Assembly: GCF_003130705.1 (NCBI RefSeq) | Contig: NZ_CP021354.1 | Location: 1,612,001-1,676,000, forward strand | Origin: Rhodococcus oxybenzonivorans | GTDB lineage: Bacteria > Actinomycetota > Actinomycetes > Mycobacteriales > Mycobacteriaceae | Length of the DNA: 64,000 nucleotides | Reading direction: 5' to 3' | Shown: positions 56,211-64,000 of the stretch, piece by piece | Layout: each line of letters starts with the position of its first letter | How positions within the stretch are numbered: the stretch's first letter is position 1 | Notes under the pieces: generated by a model | What the model was told of the DNA's origin: nothing | The model's input: the letters and a program-made list of their open reading frames with translations, nothing else | Databases searched by the model: none | Translations under genes and position numbers: made by a program

Positions 56211-57344
56211 TCAACCCGGAGGAGGCTGCAGGTGTCTTACGTCGTCAACGCTGGTGTGGCCCCGCTCTGCCACAGCCAGGACTACCCTGGCAGCATTCCT
56301 GTCCCTATGGTCGGTATTCCCGCAGGTGTGACACCGGAAGATGCGTTCCGAGAGCCCCAGCTGCTGCTTGGCTCTCGCGCAGCAACTGGAGCACGTCATT
56401 GTGGTGTAGGCGGGCGCGACGATGACCACCTGACGTCCTGCCCGCTTCGCACGGTAAATCAATTCCCGTTTGACCGTGCCGATCGTCGCATCTGCAGACT
56501 TTCGGGCCATCGTCGATCCAGCGAGGAACTTCGGCCTGAAATCCTCCACGGCTATGAGTTGATGGCTTGCAACGACATCGCGTGCCCACATTCGGGAGTC
56601 GTGCTGGGTCTGTCGGGCCGCCTTCTTCTGCAGGCGGGCGGCCTCACGCCGGGCTTCCTTATATCCGTTCGACGGAGCGATACCCTTCTTTCGACAACGC
56701 CTTGCCATCCTTCTTTGTGCCTTTGCGAGTTCGGCGGAACAGCGCTTCCGATGCCCGAGGTACACCAAGTCATACCGTTCGTCCGTCGTCGTCGCGGTGG
56801 TCGACACGCCCCAGTCGATACCGATGCCACCCCTGGCATCCGTGGCGGATGGAGCCGAGCGGCGGACCACAAAAGACGCGTACCAATGTCCCAAGGAATC
56901 TCGGTAGACGCGCACAGAAGTCGGCTTCGACGGCAACTCCCGGGACCACACCACAGGAATCCTTACCCCTTTTGGCAGCACCAGCTGACCTTCGAGAATC
57001 GAGAAGCCGCGAGTCGTGTACTCGAGGGACGGGAGGCTCCTGTTTCGTGCCTTGTACCTCGGTCGTCCACGATCCCTCACCCCAAACGAGGAACTCAGCG
57101 CCTGCCCGTACGTGCGCAACATTTGCTGCTGCGCCACCTGCGAACCAGCACGCAGCCACGCGCAGCGCGCGCGTGCCTCGGTGAGCAATCTCGAAAGCGC
57201 GCCGAAAGTCGGCCTACGCCCCGATCTCTGCTGGTGGACGGCCTCGTTCCACAGGAACCGACACCGATGCCACTCCGCGATAAGCGCACGCTCCGCCGTC
57301 GCGCCCGGGCGCAACCGGTAGGAGTAGCGCACTACTTCCCCCAT
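56211..57344 (-). CDS. tnpB: TnpB RNA-guided nuclease
   Basis: A 377-residue TnpB. The split RuvC site appears intact: Asp in GGIGIDWGVS, Glu in IAVEDFRPK and Asp in HRDRNAARV. The zinc ribbon is intact (TCSSC and RCHTCG). The N-terminus has the helix-turn-helix/WED region. ATG 57344 gives a normal TnpB start; the longer frame extends to 57518, into resB, and is unlikely. No tnpA is present, so mobility would need one in trans. The gene looks undamaged. Confidence 0.88.
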   Translation of the reverse strand: MGEVVRYSYRLRPGATAERALIAEWHRCRFLWNEAVHQQRSGRRPTFGALSRLLTEARARCAWLRAGSQVAQQQMLRTYGQALSSSFGVRDRGRPRYKARNRSLPSLEYTTRGFSILEGQLVLPKGVRIPVVWSRELPSKPTSVRVYRDSLGHWYASFVVRRSAPSATDARGGIGIDWGVSTTATTTDERYDLVYLGHRKRCSAELAKAQRRMARRCRKKGIAPSNGYKEARREAARLQKKAARQTQHDSRMWARDVVASHQLIAVEDFRPKFLAGSTMARKSADATIGTVKRELIYRAKRAGRQVVIVAPAYTTMTCSSCCARAKQQLGLSERIFRCHTCGNTDHRDRNAARVVLAVAERGHTSVDDVRHLQPPPG

Positions 57345-57439
57345 TTCCAGATCGTAACGAGAGGCACCGACATGTATCGGCAGCCATGCCGCCGCGACGT
57401 CCGGCCGGACGAAACCGGTGATTTCTCGGGTGCTGCTCG

Positions 57440-59104
57440 ATGAGCGACACCCAGACCCCCGAGGCCCCGGAAGCCGCACCGGTACCCCGCCAATCGTTGC
57501 CGGGCCGGGCTTTCGCACTGGTCCGCAACACCTGGCGTGGGCTCACGTCGATGCGGACGGCGCTGGTGTTGCTGTTCCTGCTGGCGCTCGCGGCGATACC
57601 CGGGGCCTTGCTGCCGCAGCGCAGCCTCAATGCGGGCAAGGTCGACGAGTACATCGCGAATCGGCCGACCCTCGGTCCCTGGATGGACCGGCTCGAACTC
57701 TTCGATGTATTCGGCAGTTTCTGGTTTACCGCGGTCTACGTCCTGCTCTTCATCTCGCTGGTCGGCTGCATCCTTCCGCGTTGCGTCGACCACGCGAAAG
57801 CACTGCGCACGCGTCCGGTGGCAGCGCCCCGGAACCTCGCGCGTCTGCCCCACCACGTCGAGCGCCGGGTCGAGGAGACGCCCGAGGAACTCGCCGCCCG
57901 CATCCGTACTTCGCTGAAAAAGTGGCGGGTGGAGACCCGCACGGGCGGCGCACGCCCGGTCCGCGACGGTGAGATCACCCTCTCTGCGGAGAAGGGTTAC
58001 ACGCGCGAACTCGGCAACCTCGTCTTCCACCTCTCGCTCGTCGGTCTGCTGGTGGCCATCGCCGTCGGCAAACTGTTCGGGTACGAGGGCAACGTGATCG
58101 TGGTCGCCAACAACGGTCCCGGCTTCTGCACCACGTCCCCTGCCGTGTTCGATTCGTTCAAGGCAGGAAACACGCAGGACGGCACGGGAATGACCCCGCT
58201 GTGTCTCAAGGTCAAGGACTTCACCGCCGACTACCTCGACAACGGTCAGGCCGAGATGTTCACGTCGAACATTTCGTACCAGGCCGGTGACGACCTCGAA
58301 ACCGGTATCTGGCGCGACGATCAGTTGCAGGTCAATCATCCTCTCCGTGTCGAGGGGGACCGTGTCTACCTGCAGGGACACGGATACGCGCCGACATTCA
58401 CCGTCACGTTCCCTGGCGGTGAGACGCGGACCGAAACGCTGCAATGGCGACCTGACGATGCGACGACCTTCCTCAGCAGCGGGGCCATGCGATTCGATCC
58501 GCCTGGTGGCATGTACCCCGACACGGACGAACGCCGCAAGAATCAGATCGCGATCGAGGGCTTGTTCGCCCCCACCGCGCTGTTCCACGGCAACCTGCTC
58601 GCGTCGAGTCATCCGGCGATGAAGGACCCGGCGGTGGCCATCGACATCTACAAGGGCGACACCGGCCTCGACACCGGCAACCCGCAGTCGCTGTTCTCCC
58701 TCAATACCGAACTGATCAACCAGGGTCGGCTGGTGAAGCAGGACCGGGTCAACCTCATGCCGGGGGAGAGCGCGACGCTCGCCGACGGCACGCAGGTGCG
58801 GTTCGACGGAGCCGTGGACTTCGTCAATGTGCAGGTGTCGCACGATCCGGCGCAACAGTGGGTGCTGGTGTCGGCTCTGACGATGATGGCGGGACTGCTG
58901 GTGTCGCTGCTGATCAAGCGCCGCCGCATCTGGGCCCGCATCTATCCCGCGGACCCCGCCGACCTTGACCCACGACGTACTGTAGTAGAGCTTGGCGGAC
59001 TCGCCCGGACCGATCAGGCCGGCTGGGGTGACGAGTTCGACCGGCTCTGCGCCCGTCTGCTGACGGACGACACGAAGCCTGACGCGCAGGAGAAGCGACG
59101 ATGA
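57440..59104 (+). CDS. resB: Cytochrome c biogenesis protein ResB
   Basis: A 554-residue membrane protein with three N-terminal helices (LVLLFLLALAAIPGALLP and following), a large extracytoplasmic beta domain (about 170-460) and a final helix (WVLVSALTMMAGLLVSLLI). With CcsB it forms the system II heme lyase. No strong ribosome-binding site is seen at ATG 57440. Its promoter may have been cut off from ccdA by the TnpB element, whose tnpB is read the other way. Confidence 0.93.
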   Translation: MSDTQTPEAPEAAPVPRQSLPGRAFALVRNTWRGLTSMRTALVLLFLLALAAIPGALLPQRSLNAGKVDEYIANRPTLGPWMDRLELFDVFGSFWFTAVYVLLFISLVGCILPRCVDHAKALRTRPVAAPRNLARLPHHVERRVEETPEELAARIRTSLKKWRVETRTGGARPVRDGEITLSAEKGYTRELGNLVFHLSLVGLLVAIAVGKLFGYEGNVIVVANNGPGFCTTSPAVFDSFKAGNTQDGTGMTPLCLKVKDFTADYLDNGQAEMFTSNISYQAGDDLETGIWRDDQLQVNHPLRVEGDRVYLQGHGYAPTFTVTFPGGETRTETLQWRPDDATTFLSSGAMRFDPPGGMYPDTDERRKNQIAIEGLFAPTALFHGNLLASSHPAMKDPAVAIDIYKGDTGLDTGNPQSLFSLNTELINQGRLVKQDRVNLMPGESATLADGTQVRFDGAVDFVNVQVSHDPAQQWVLVSALTMMAGLLVSLLIKRRRIWARIYPADPADLDPRRTVVELGGLARTDQAGWGDEFDRLCARLLTDDTKPDAQEKRR

Positions 59105-60072
59105 CGACCAACGAGACACTGGCGCAGTACAGCGACTGGGCCTTCCGATCCGCGTTCACGGTGCTCGCGCTCGCGCTCGTGCTGCTGATCGTGCAGTACG
59201 CGTCGACGAGGGCGCGCGCCGTGCAGGACAAGGAGCTCGTGGCGGCGGGTGCCAGGCCCGCCGGCTCCGCGGCGGTTCCCGGACGCGTGGTCGAGCAGCC
59301 GAAGAAGCCGATGGCCGAGCGCTTCGGCGGCATGGGGTCTGCGGTGCTCGTGGTCGGCACTGTTCTCATCTTCGCGTCGATCGTGCTCCGCGGATTTGCC
59401 ACCGACCGTTTCCCGCTCGGCAATATGTACGAGTTCGTCACCATGGCCTGCGGGGCGGCGCTCGTCGTGGGGCTGGCGCTCCTGTCGAAGCCCGCATACC
59501 GGCCGATGTGGGTTTTCCTGCTCGTCCCCATTCTCATCCTGATGTTCCTCGCCGCCACGGTGCTCTACGCGGATGCGGCACCGGTGGTGCCGGCGCTGCG
59601 GTCGTACTGGCTTCCCATCCACGTCACCATCGTCAGCGTGGGTTCGGGCGTCTTCCTGGTGTCGGGCATCGCCAGCCTCTTGTTCCTGCTGCGGATGCGC
59701 TACCCGCGTGGCGAGGAAGGAACGGGCGTCTTCGCACGGGTGGCGGAGCGCCTGCCCGACGCGCAGACCTTGGACCGATTGGCGTACAAGACCACGATCA
59801 TCGGGTTCCCGCTGTTCGGCGCCGGTGTCATCCTGGGGGCGATCTGGGCCGAAGCCGCCTGGGGGCGGTTCTGGGGATGGGATCCCAAGGAGACGATGTC
59901 GTTCATCGCCTGGGTGATCTATGCGGCATATCTCCACGCCCGAGCGACCTCCGGATGGCGCGATACCAAAGCCGCGTGGATCAACATCGCCGGCTTCGTT
60001 GCGATGCTGTTCAATCTGTTCATCATCAACATGGTGGTGTCGGGACTGCATTCGTACGCGGGCCTGACCTGA
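59101..60072 (+). CDS. ccsB: Cytochrome c biogenesis protein CcsB (ResC/CcsA)
   Basis: A 323-residue multi-helix heme handler with the tryptophan-rich WGRFWGWDPKET motif that presents heme to apocytochrome c, and flanking histidines. Eight or so membrane helices are visible. The start overlaps resB (ATGA). It ends the cytochrome c maturation operon (Rv0529 position). Confidence 0.95.
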   Translation: MTTNETLAQYSDWAFRSAFTVLALALVLLIVQYASTRARAVQDKELVAAGARPAGSAAVPGRVVEQPKKPMAERFGGMGSAVLVVGTVLIFASIVLRGFATDRFPLGNMYEFVTMACGAALVVGLALLSKPAYRPMWVFLLVPILILMFLAATVLYADAAPVVPALRSYWLPIHVTIVSVGSGVFLVSGIASLLFLLRMRYPRGEEGTGVFARVAERLPDAQTLDRLAYKTTIIGFPLFGAGVILGAIWAEAAWGRFWGWDPKETMSFIAWVIYAAYLHARATSGWRDTKAAWINIAGFVAMLFNLFIINMVVSGLHSYAGLT

Positions 60073-60168
60073 CGGTCACCACCGACTGATATTCTTCCGC
60101 CGCGACGTCTCCCAGCGGTGTGAAGCGGTGGGGACTACGGAGACTTCATCTAGGGGGGATGTTCGGCC

Positions 60169-61512
60169 ATGTCCGAAAACAACGCTGGCGTGTGGGAGCC
60201 GGTGCGGCCGGCATCGAACCCGCCCGCCGACACCACCGTGGGATCCACACCGCACAACGCCGCGCGGCAGGCGCCGTACGTTCAGCCGCAGGGTCCCAAC
60301 CCCTTCGCGCAGCCCGGGCACCAGGCCCCCGCCGCGACGCCGGCGCGTCCTCAGACGCAGGCCCCGGCCGCGGGTCCGATTCAGGCACCGCCGCCCACAC
60401 TGGCTCCCGCATCTCCGCAGCCCGCCCCGGCTCCGACGTTCACAGCCCCCGCGCAGCAACTGCCGTCGCACACGCAGCAACCTGCGCCCGCCGCGTACAC
60501 GTCGGCTCCCGAGCAGCATCCGGCGAGCCGTCCGCAGACCGTGCGTCCCGAGCAGCAGCAGTACGCGGTATCCGCGCGAGACCTGTCCACGTCACTTCTG
60601 CTCAAGCAGGTCAAGCCTGCCCCCACCACGGGGTGGCGCAGAATGCTGTACCAGGTGTCCGGTCGCTACATCAACCTCGGGAACAGCGCCAAGGAACAGC
60701 GCCGCATCGAGCTCACCAAGCAGGTCAACCAGCCGTTGCAGGGCTGCTACAAGATTGCTCTGCTGAGCCTCAAGGGTGGAGTCGGCAAGACCACCACCAC
60801 GGCCACACTGGGATCGACGTTCGCATCGTTGCGCGGTGATCGAGTGATCGCGGTCGACGCCAACCCGGACCGCGGCACGCTCAGCCAGAAGATCCCCCTG
60901 GAAACCCCCGCCACCGTGCGGAACCTGCTCCGCGACGAACACAGTATCGAAAAGTACAGTGACGTCCGCAGTTACACGTCACAAAGTCGGCATCGGCTCG
61001 AGGTACTCGCATCGGACAGCGACCCGGCGGTGTCGGAGGCGTTCAGCGCGGACGACTACGCGCGCACGGTCGCAATGCTCGAGAAGTTCTACAGCATCGT
61101 CCTCACCGACTGCGGCACCGGGCTGATGCATTCCGCGATGCAGACGATTCTCGAAGAGGCCGACGCACTCGTGGTGGTCAGCTCGGGGTCGGTCGACGGT
61201 GCCCGCAGCGCCTCGGCGACGCTCGACTGGCTCGATGCGCACGGCTACCGCGAACTCGTCGCGAGGTCCGTGGCCGTCGTCAACGCCGTCCGCCCGCGCT
61301 CCGGCAAAGTTGATCTGCCGAAAGTGGTCGAACACTTCGAACAGCGGTGCCGGCTGGTTCGGCTCATCCCGTTCGATCCACACCTCGAAGAGGGCGCCGA
61401 GATCGAACTCGATCGCCTGCGGCCCAAGACGCGAAATGCCCTACTCGAACTCGCTGCAGCGGTGGCGTCCGACTTTCCCGCCTCCACGTTCGCGCTCCAG
61501 GATCATCGCTGA
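60169..61512 (+). CDS. MinD/ParA-like ATPase with disordered N-terminus (Rv0530-like)
   Basis: A 447-residue protein: a Pro/Gln/Ala-rich stretch (about 1-140), a linker with RRMLYQVSGRYINLGNSA, then a MinD/ParA ATPase domain with deviant Walker A LSLKGGVGKTTTTATL, switch VDANPDRGTL and VLTDCGTG. The layout is that of ESX-linked MinD-like ATPases. Its target is unknown. AGGGGGG lies before ATG 60169. Confidence 0.85.
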   Translation: MSENNAGVWEPVRPASNPPADTTVGSTPHNAARQAPYVQPQGPNPFAQPGHQAPAATPARPQTQAPAAGPIQAPPPTLAPASPQPAPAPTFTAPAQQLPSHTQQPAPAAYTSAPEQHPASRPQTVRPEQQQYAVSARDLSTSLLLKQVKPAPTTGWRRMLYQVSGRYINLGNSAKEQRRIELTKQVNQPLQGCYKIALLSLKGGVGKTTTTATLGSTFASLRGDRVIAVDANPDRGTLSQKIPLETPATVRNLLRDEHSIEKYSDVRSYTSQSRHRLEVLASDSDPAVSEAFSADDYARTVAMLEKFYSIVLTDCGTGLMHSAMQTILEEADALVVVSSGSVDGARSASATLDWLDAHGYRELVARSVAVVNAVRPRSGKVDLPKVVEHFEQRCRLVRLIPFDPHLEEGAEIELDRLRPKTRNALLELAAAVASDFPASTFALQDHR

Positions 61513-61537
61513 CGCAGTAACCGAACCGCGGGGGAAA

Positions 61538-61741
61538 TCACCCTGTGGTATCCGGCGAACCCGTGTCGGGCTCGTCCGACTTCTTCCGTCGGGCGTCCCG
61601 ACTCATGCGCCACAGAAAATCTGGATCGTCGTCGGGTCCGAGAACCCTGTCGCCGAGAACTGGCTTCGTATTCGGGCCGAACGCTTTCCACAGTAGAAAC
61701 GCCACGACCACGAGCCCGATGAGCGCCAACAAATACAGCAC
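61538..61741 (-). CDS. Small single-span membrane protein (67 aa)
   Basis: A 67-residue protein: one N-terminal helix (LYLLALIGLVVVAFLLW) and a charged cytosolic tail (DDDPDFLWRMSRDARRKK). GTG 61741 has AGGAGG upstream, a strong site. It is convergent with the MinD-like gene. Similar small proteins occur at this place in mycobacteria. Confidence 0.72.
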   Translation of the reverse strand: MLYLLALIGLVVVAFLLWKAFGPNTKPVLGDRVLGPDDDPDFLWRMSRDARRKKSDEPDTGSPDTTG

Positions 61742-61840
61742 CGCGCACCTCCTTACACCGCTCGGGTAGCCGGTATCCCTCGAGCGTAGCCGTGTAAGAA
61801 GCCGACGGCACCTACCCCCTCAGGGGCGAGCCCGTCCACA

Positions 61841-61907
61841 TGTTCAGGGTCGCGCAGCCTCCGTGTTCAGGGTCGGGCAGCCAAGGTGTGTTCAGGGTCG
61901 GGCAGCC
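61841..61907. repeat. Three direct repeats of 19 bp at a gene 3' end
   Basis: TGTTCAGGGTCG-[GC]-GCAGCC recurs at 61841-61859, 61864-61882 and 61889-61907, spaced 23 and 25 bp. The last copy contains the stop and final codons of the minus-strand BldC-like gene, so the others are duplicated copies of that gene's tail. Confidence 0.65.
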
Positions 61908-62119
61908 TCCGTGGTGAGCGAGCGGAGCAGTTGCATCACTTCGGCCTCGCGGAACCGGCGGTGGCCACCGGGTGTCCGGAGCGAGCCGAGCCTGCCCGCG
62001 TGCGCCCACCGGGTGACGGTTTTGGGGTCGACGTGGAACAGGGCGGCCACCTGGCCCGGGGTCATGAGGGCTTCGTTCGGTCCGCTGAAACCGGATCCGT
62101 TGTAGGTGGGTGCGCTCAT
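61892..62119 (-). CDS. BldC-like DNA-binding protein, second copy
   Basis: A 75-residue protein: a 17-residue polar start, then MTPGQVAALFHVDPKTVTRW and wing RLGSLRTPGGHRRFR, the BldC/MerR-type helix-turn-helix. It is distinct from the BldC-like protein at 35489. The 3' end has been copied twice more downstream. No ribosome-binding site is strong at ATG 62119. Confidence 0.85.
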   Translation of the reverse strand: MSAPTYNGSGFSGPNEALMTPGQVAALFHVDPKTVTRWAHAGRLGSLRTPGGHRRFREAEVMQLLRSLTTEAARP

Positions 62120-62293
62120 CGACGGTCCTCCGCTGTTTTCGTTCTGTCAGTGCTGCAGCTGGTCGCAATCGCGACTGAATACGGTCATCGTGGCATCACA
62201 ACCCTCAGGTACTCGAACGATCTAATGTTGGTAAAGGGGAGGTAATAGACAAATCGGATAAGTCGGACGTTCGAGCGCGCCCCGGTGGGTGGG

Positions 62294-62309
62294 TAATCTG
62301 GGGGTCGTG
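62294..62309 (+). promoter_or_regulatory. Leaderless promoter of the DUF4229 gene
   Basis: TAATCT (62294-62299), 7 nt, GTG 62307. Confidence 0.45.
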
Positions 62310-62690
62310 AGCGAGCCCAGTGAGAAGCCGAAGAACCCGAATCCAGCCGATCAGGCCGAGCCCCCCGTGACCGCAGGGTCGGCGGCCCCGCAGCCGGCCG
62401 AACGGGTCACCAAGGGTCGTCTGGCTCGCGACGTCGCGCTCTACTCCTTCGCTCGACTGCTCCTCGTCGTCGTCATCGCGGGCATCATCCTCGGAGTCGC
62501 GGCGCTGGTCGGGGTGACGATCCCGCTGCTCGTCGCCGCCATCTTCGGGGTCCTGATCGCCCTTCCGCTGTCTCTGCTGCTGTTCGCGACACTTCGGCGC
62601 AGGGTGAACGAGGGGATCGCTGCGTTCGACGCGCAGCGCCGCGCAGACCAGGCTGACCTGCGCGCGAAACTCCGCGGCGAGGACCGGTGA
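62307..62690 (+). CDS. DUF4229 membrane protein
   Basis: A 127-residue protein: a disordered polar start of about 35 residues, then two helices (about 48-70 and 72-92, [18 protein letters not shown] and [19 protein letters not shown]) and a basic tail ([19 protein letters not shown]). The form is DUF4229, found near cytochrome c and menaquinone genes in actinobacteria (Rv0531 position). It is coupled to the Cds1-like gene by a GTGA overlap. Confidence 0.8.
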   Translation: MSEPSEKPKNPNPADQAEPPVTAGSAAPQPAERVTKGRLARDVALYSFARLLLVVVIAGIILGVAALVGVTIPLLVAAIFGVLIALPLSLLLFATLRRRVNEGIAAFDAQRRADQADLRAKLRGEDR

Positions 62691-63796
62691 CGGACGCCGA
62701 CTGCGTCGTCATCGATCGGAGCCGGTCCCGAGACTGGGTGGACAACGCGGTTCGTCTGATCGAGGCCGATGCGCAGCGCAGCGCCGACACCCACCTCCTC
62801 CGTTACCCGCTTCCCCCGGCGTGGGGCGTGCAGCTGTACCTGAAGGACGAGTCGACGCATATCACGGGAAGCCTGAAGCACCGGTTGGCCCGTTCACTTT
62901 TTCTGTACGCGATCTGCAACGGGTGGATCACCGAGGGAACCACGGTCATCGAGGCGTCGTCCGGTTCGACAGCGGTCAGTGAGGCCTACTTCGCCAAGAT
63001 GCTGGGCCTCGACTTCGTGGCGGTGATGCCGCGCAGCACGAGCGGCGCCAAGGTCGCGCTGATCGAGGCGCAAGGTGGGCGCTGTCACTTCATCGACCGC
63101 CCGCCCGAGATCTACAGCGAGGCCCGCAGGCTCGCGGTGGAGACGAACGGCCACTTCATGGATCAGTTCACCCACGCCGAGCGGGCCACCGACTGGCGGG
63201 GCAACAACAACATCGCCGAGTCGATCTACCAGCAGATGGCGCGTGAGGAGCACCCGGTGCCGGAATGGATCGTGATGAGTGCCGGTACCGGCGGCACCAG
63301 CGCGACGCTGGGGCGTTATATCCGGTACCGCAGGCACGCCACCCGACTCCTCGTGGTCGACCCCGAGAACTCGGCGTTCTTCGGTGGGTACGACACCAAT
63401 TCCTGTGACTACGCGACCGGGCTGCCGTCCCGTATCGAGGGCATCGGCAGGCCTCGCGTGGAACCTTCGTTCGTCGGACAGGTCATCGACCGGATGATGC
63501 GCGTACCCGATGCCGCTTCCATCGCCACCATGCGCCATGCCAGTTCGGCACTGGGCCGGCGTGTGGGCGGTTCCACCGGCACGAACCTGTGGGGCGCGTT
63601 CTCGGTGGTGGCGGAGATGATCGCGGCCGGCCGCTCCGGCAGTGTCGTGACCATCCTCTGCGACGGCGGTGAGCGCTACGCGGACACCTATTACGACGAC
63701 CGGTGGGTCAGCGCGGAGGGCATCGACCTCACCGGGCCGACTGCGTTGCTGGACGAGTTCGCGCATACCCGAGTCTGGCCAGGTCATACCGCCTGA
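62687..63796 (+). CDS. cds1: PLP-dependent cysteine synthase-fold enzyme (Cds1-like)
   Basis: A 369-residue fold type II PLP enzyme: the PLP Lys is in [12 protein letters not shown], followed by the substrate loop [12 protein letters not shown] and the phosphate loop [11 protein letters not shown]. It resembles mycobacterial Cds1 (Rv3684), an L-cysteine desulfhydrase giving sulfide, pyruvate and ammonia. Cysteine synthase or cystathionine beta-synthase activity cannot be excluded. GTG 62687 overlaps the DUF4229 stop. Confidence 0.85.
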   Translation: MTDADCVVIDRSRSRDWVDNAVRLIEADAQRSADTHLLRYPLPPAWGVQLYLKDESTHITGSLKHRLARSLFLYAICNGWITEGTTVIEASSGSTAVSEAYFAKMLGLDFVAVMPRSTSGAKVALIEAQGGRCHFIDRPPEIYSEARRLAVETNGHFMDQFTHAERATDWRGNNNIAESIYQQMAREEHPVPEWIVMSAGTGGTSATLGRYIRYRRHATRLLVVDPENSAFFGGYDTNSCDYATGLPSRIEGIGRPRVEPSFVGQVIDRMMRVPDAASIATMRHASSALGRRVGGSTGTNLWGAFSVVAEMIAAGRSGSVVTILCDGGERYADTYYDDRWVSAEGIDLTGPTALLDEFAHTRVWPGHTA

Positions 63797-63827
63797 GAGT
63801 GGCTGCGTCCGGCCGGGAGTGCCCGAG

Positions 63828-64000
63828 TCAGGCCGGCTGACTCGTCGGCTGCGCCCGGCGTGCGGGCGTGGCCACCGGTCGCGTCATGGTGACGCGCGGC
63901 CACGCTGCCAGTCCGTTGCGTGCCTCGTCCGCGCGGATCTGCGACAGCCCAGGGGTGAGTTCGCAATCCTGCAGGGGCCGAAAGCCCAGCCGCTCGTAGT
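63828..64000 (-). CDS. GNAT N-acetyltransferase, C-terminal part (runs off right edge)
   Basis: The last 57 codons of a minus-strand frame entering from the right edge. The visible start YERLGFRPLQDCELTPGL is the final beta-strand motif of GNAT acetyltransferases. The tail (TRPVATPARRAQPTSQPA) is disordered. It is convergent with cds1, 31 bp apart. Substrate cannot be inferred. Confidence 0.75.
   Translation of the reverse strand, partial: YERLGFRPLQDCELTPGLSQIRADEARNGLAAWPRVTMTRPVATPARRAQPTSQPA

Larger units (their letters stand above)
56160..57439 (-). mobile_element. Solitary TnpB element (IS200/IS605- or IS607-type), inserted between ccdA and resB
   Basis: The region between the ccdA stop and the resB start holds one tnpB gene and its 3' RNA region but no tnpA transposase. 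The conserved order elsewhere is ccdA-resB-ccsB without a gap. The right end is at or next to the ccdA stop; the left end lies between 57345 and about 57430. Exact ends cannot be fixed without an empty-site sequence. Confidence 0.7.

Noticed and set aside
57345..57518. Longer TnpB start at 57518
   Set aside because: The extra residues overlap resB coding sequence and do not look like TnpB, whose N-terminus begins at ATG 57344.
61892..62168. Frame extending the BldC-like region in a different phase across the repeats
   Set aside because: Its residues are the out-of-phase reading of the 19-bp repeats and contain no domain.

Overview
The window is high-GC actinobacterial chromosome, almost certainly from a Rhodococcus (R. 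jostii / R. opacus type). The evidence is a mycothiol gene (mshA), an actinobacterial bS22 ribosomal peptide, many leaderless GTG/ATG starts placed 6-8 nt after a TANNNT -10 box, and gene order that follows Mycobacterium tuberculosis Rv0478 to Rv0531 (deoC, murB, lprQ, mshA, gpm, senX3-regX3, ppx, proC, bS22, serB1, hemACDB, hemL, ccdA-resB-ccsB). Family and synteny statements are from memory of the families; no search was run.

1-8.9 kb is accessory to the syntenic block: a fatty-acid desaturase fused to its own flavin/iron-sulfur reductase under a PucR-type regulator, then a VOC protein, an AurF-like diiron oxygenase, a MerR regulator and an alpha/beta hydrolase around a tandem inverted-repeat operator, then purU and a methyltransferase.

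8.9-39.8 kb is the conserved block: deoC, envelope genes (murB, L,D-transpeptidase lprQ), mshA, glycolysis (gpmA), phosphate sensing (senX3-regX3), polyphosphate (ppx), proline (proC), a BldC-type regulator, bS22, and an epimerase/acyltransferase/SerB1 lipid-linked group. Insertions relative to M. tuberculosis include a TauD-type dioxygenase with a divergent cysteine-rich leader ORF, a tocopherol-cyclase-like/PIG-L/hydrolase group, a 4CL-type acyl-CoA ligase behind a perfect CRP/GlxR-type site, and a MerR-thioesterase pair.

39.8-56 kb is tetrapyrrole and cytochrome biogenesis: rex-hemA-hemC-hemD-hemB with a Rex-type operator, interrupted by small membrane proteins, an acyl-CoA dehydrogenase and a tyrosine-catabolic hpd/Lrp/VOC group, then hemL and the cytochrome c maturation operon. 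Heme supply, redox sensing and cytochrome c assembly are thus adjacent.

56-64 kb: a solitary TnpB element separates ccdA from resB-ccsB. A MinD-like ATPase, small membrane proteins, a second BldC-like regulator with 3'-end tandem repeats, a DUF4229 protein and a Cds1-type PLP enzyme follow. Partial genes run off both edges (an unknown protein on the left, a GNAT acetyltransferase on the right). No rRNA, tRNA, CRISPR array or prophage was seen, and no gene-free stretch exceeds 300 bases.
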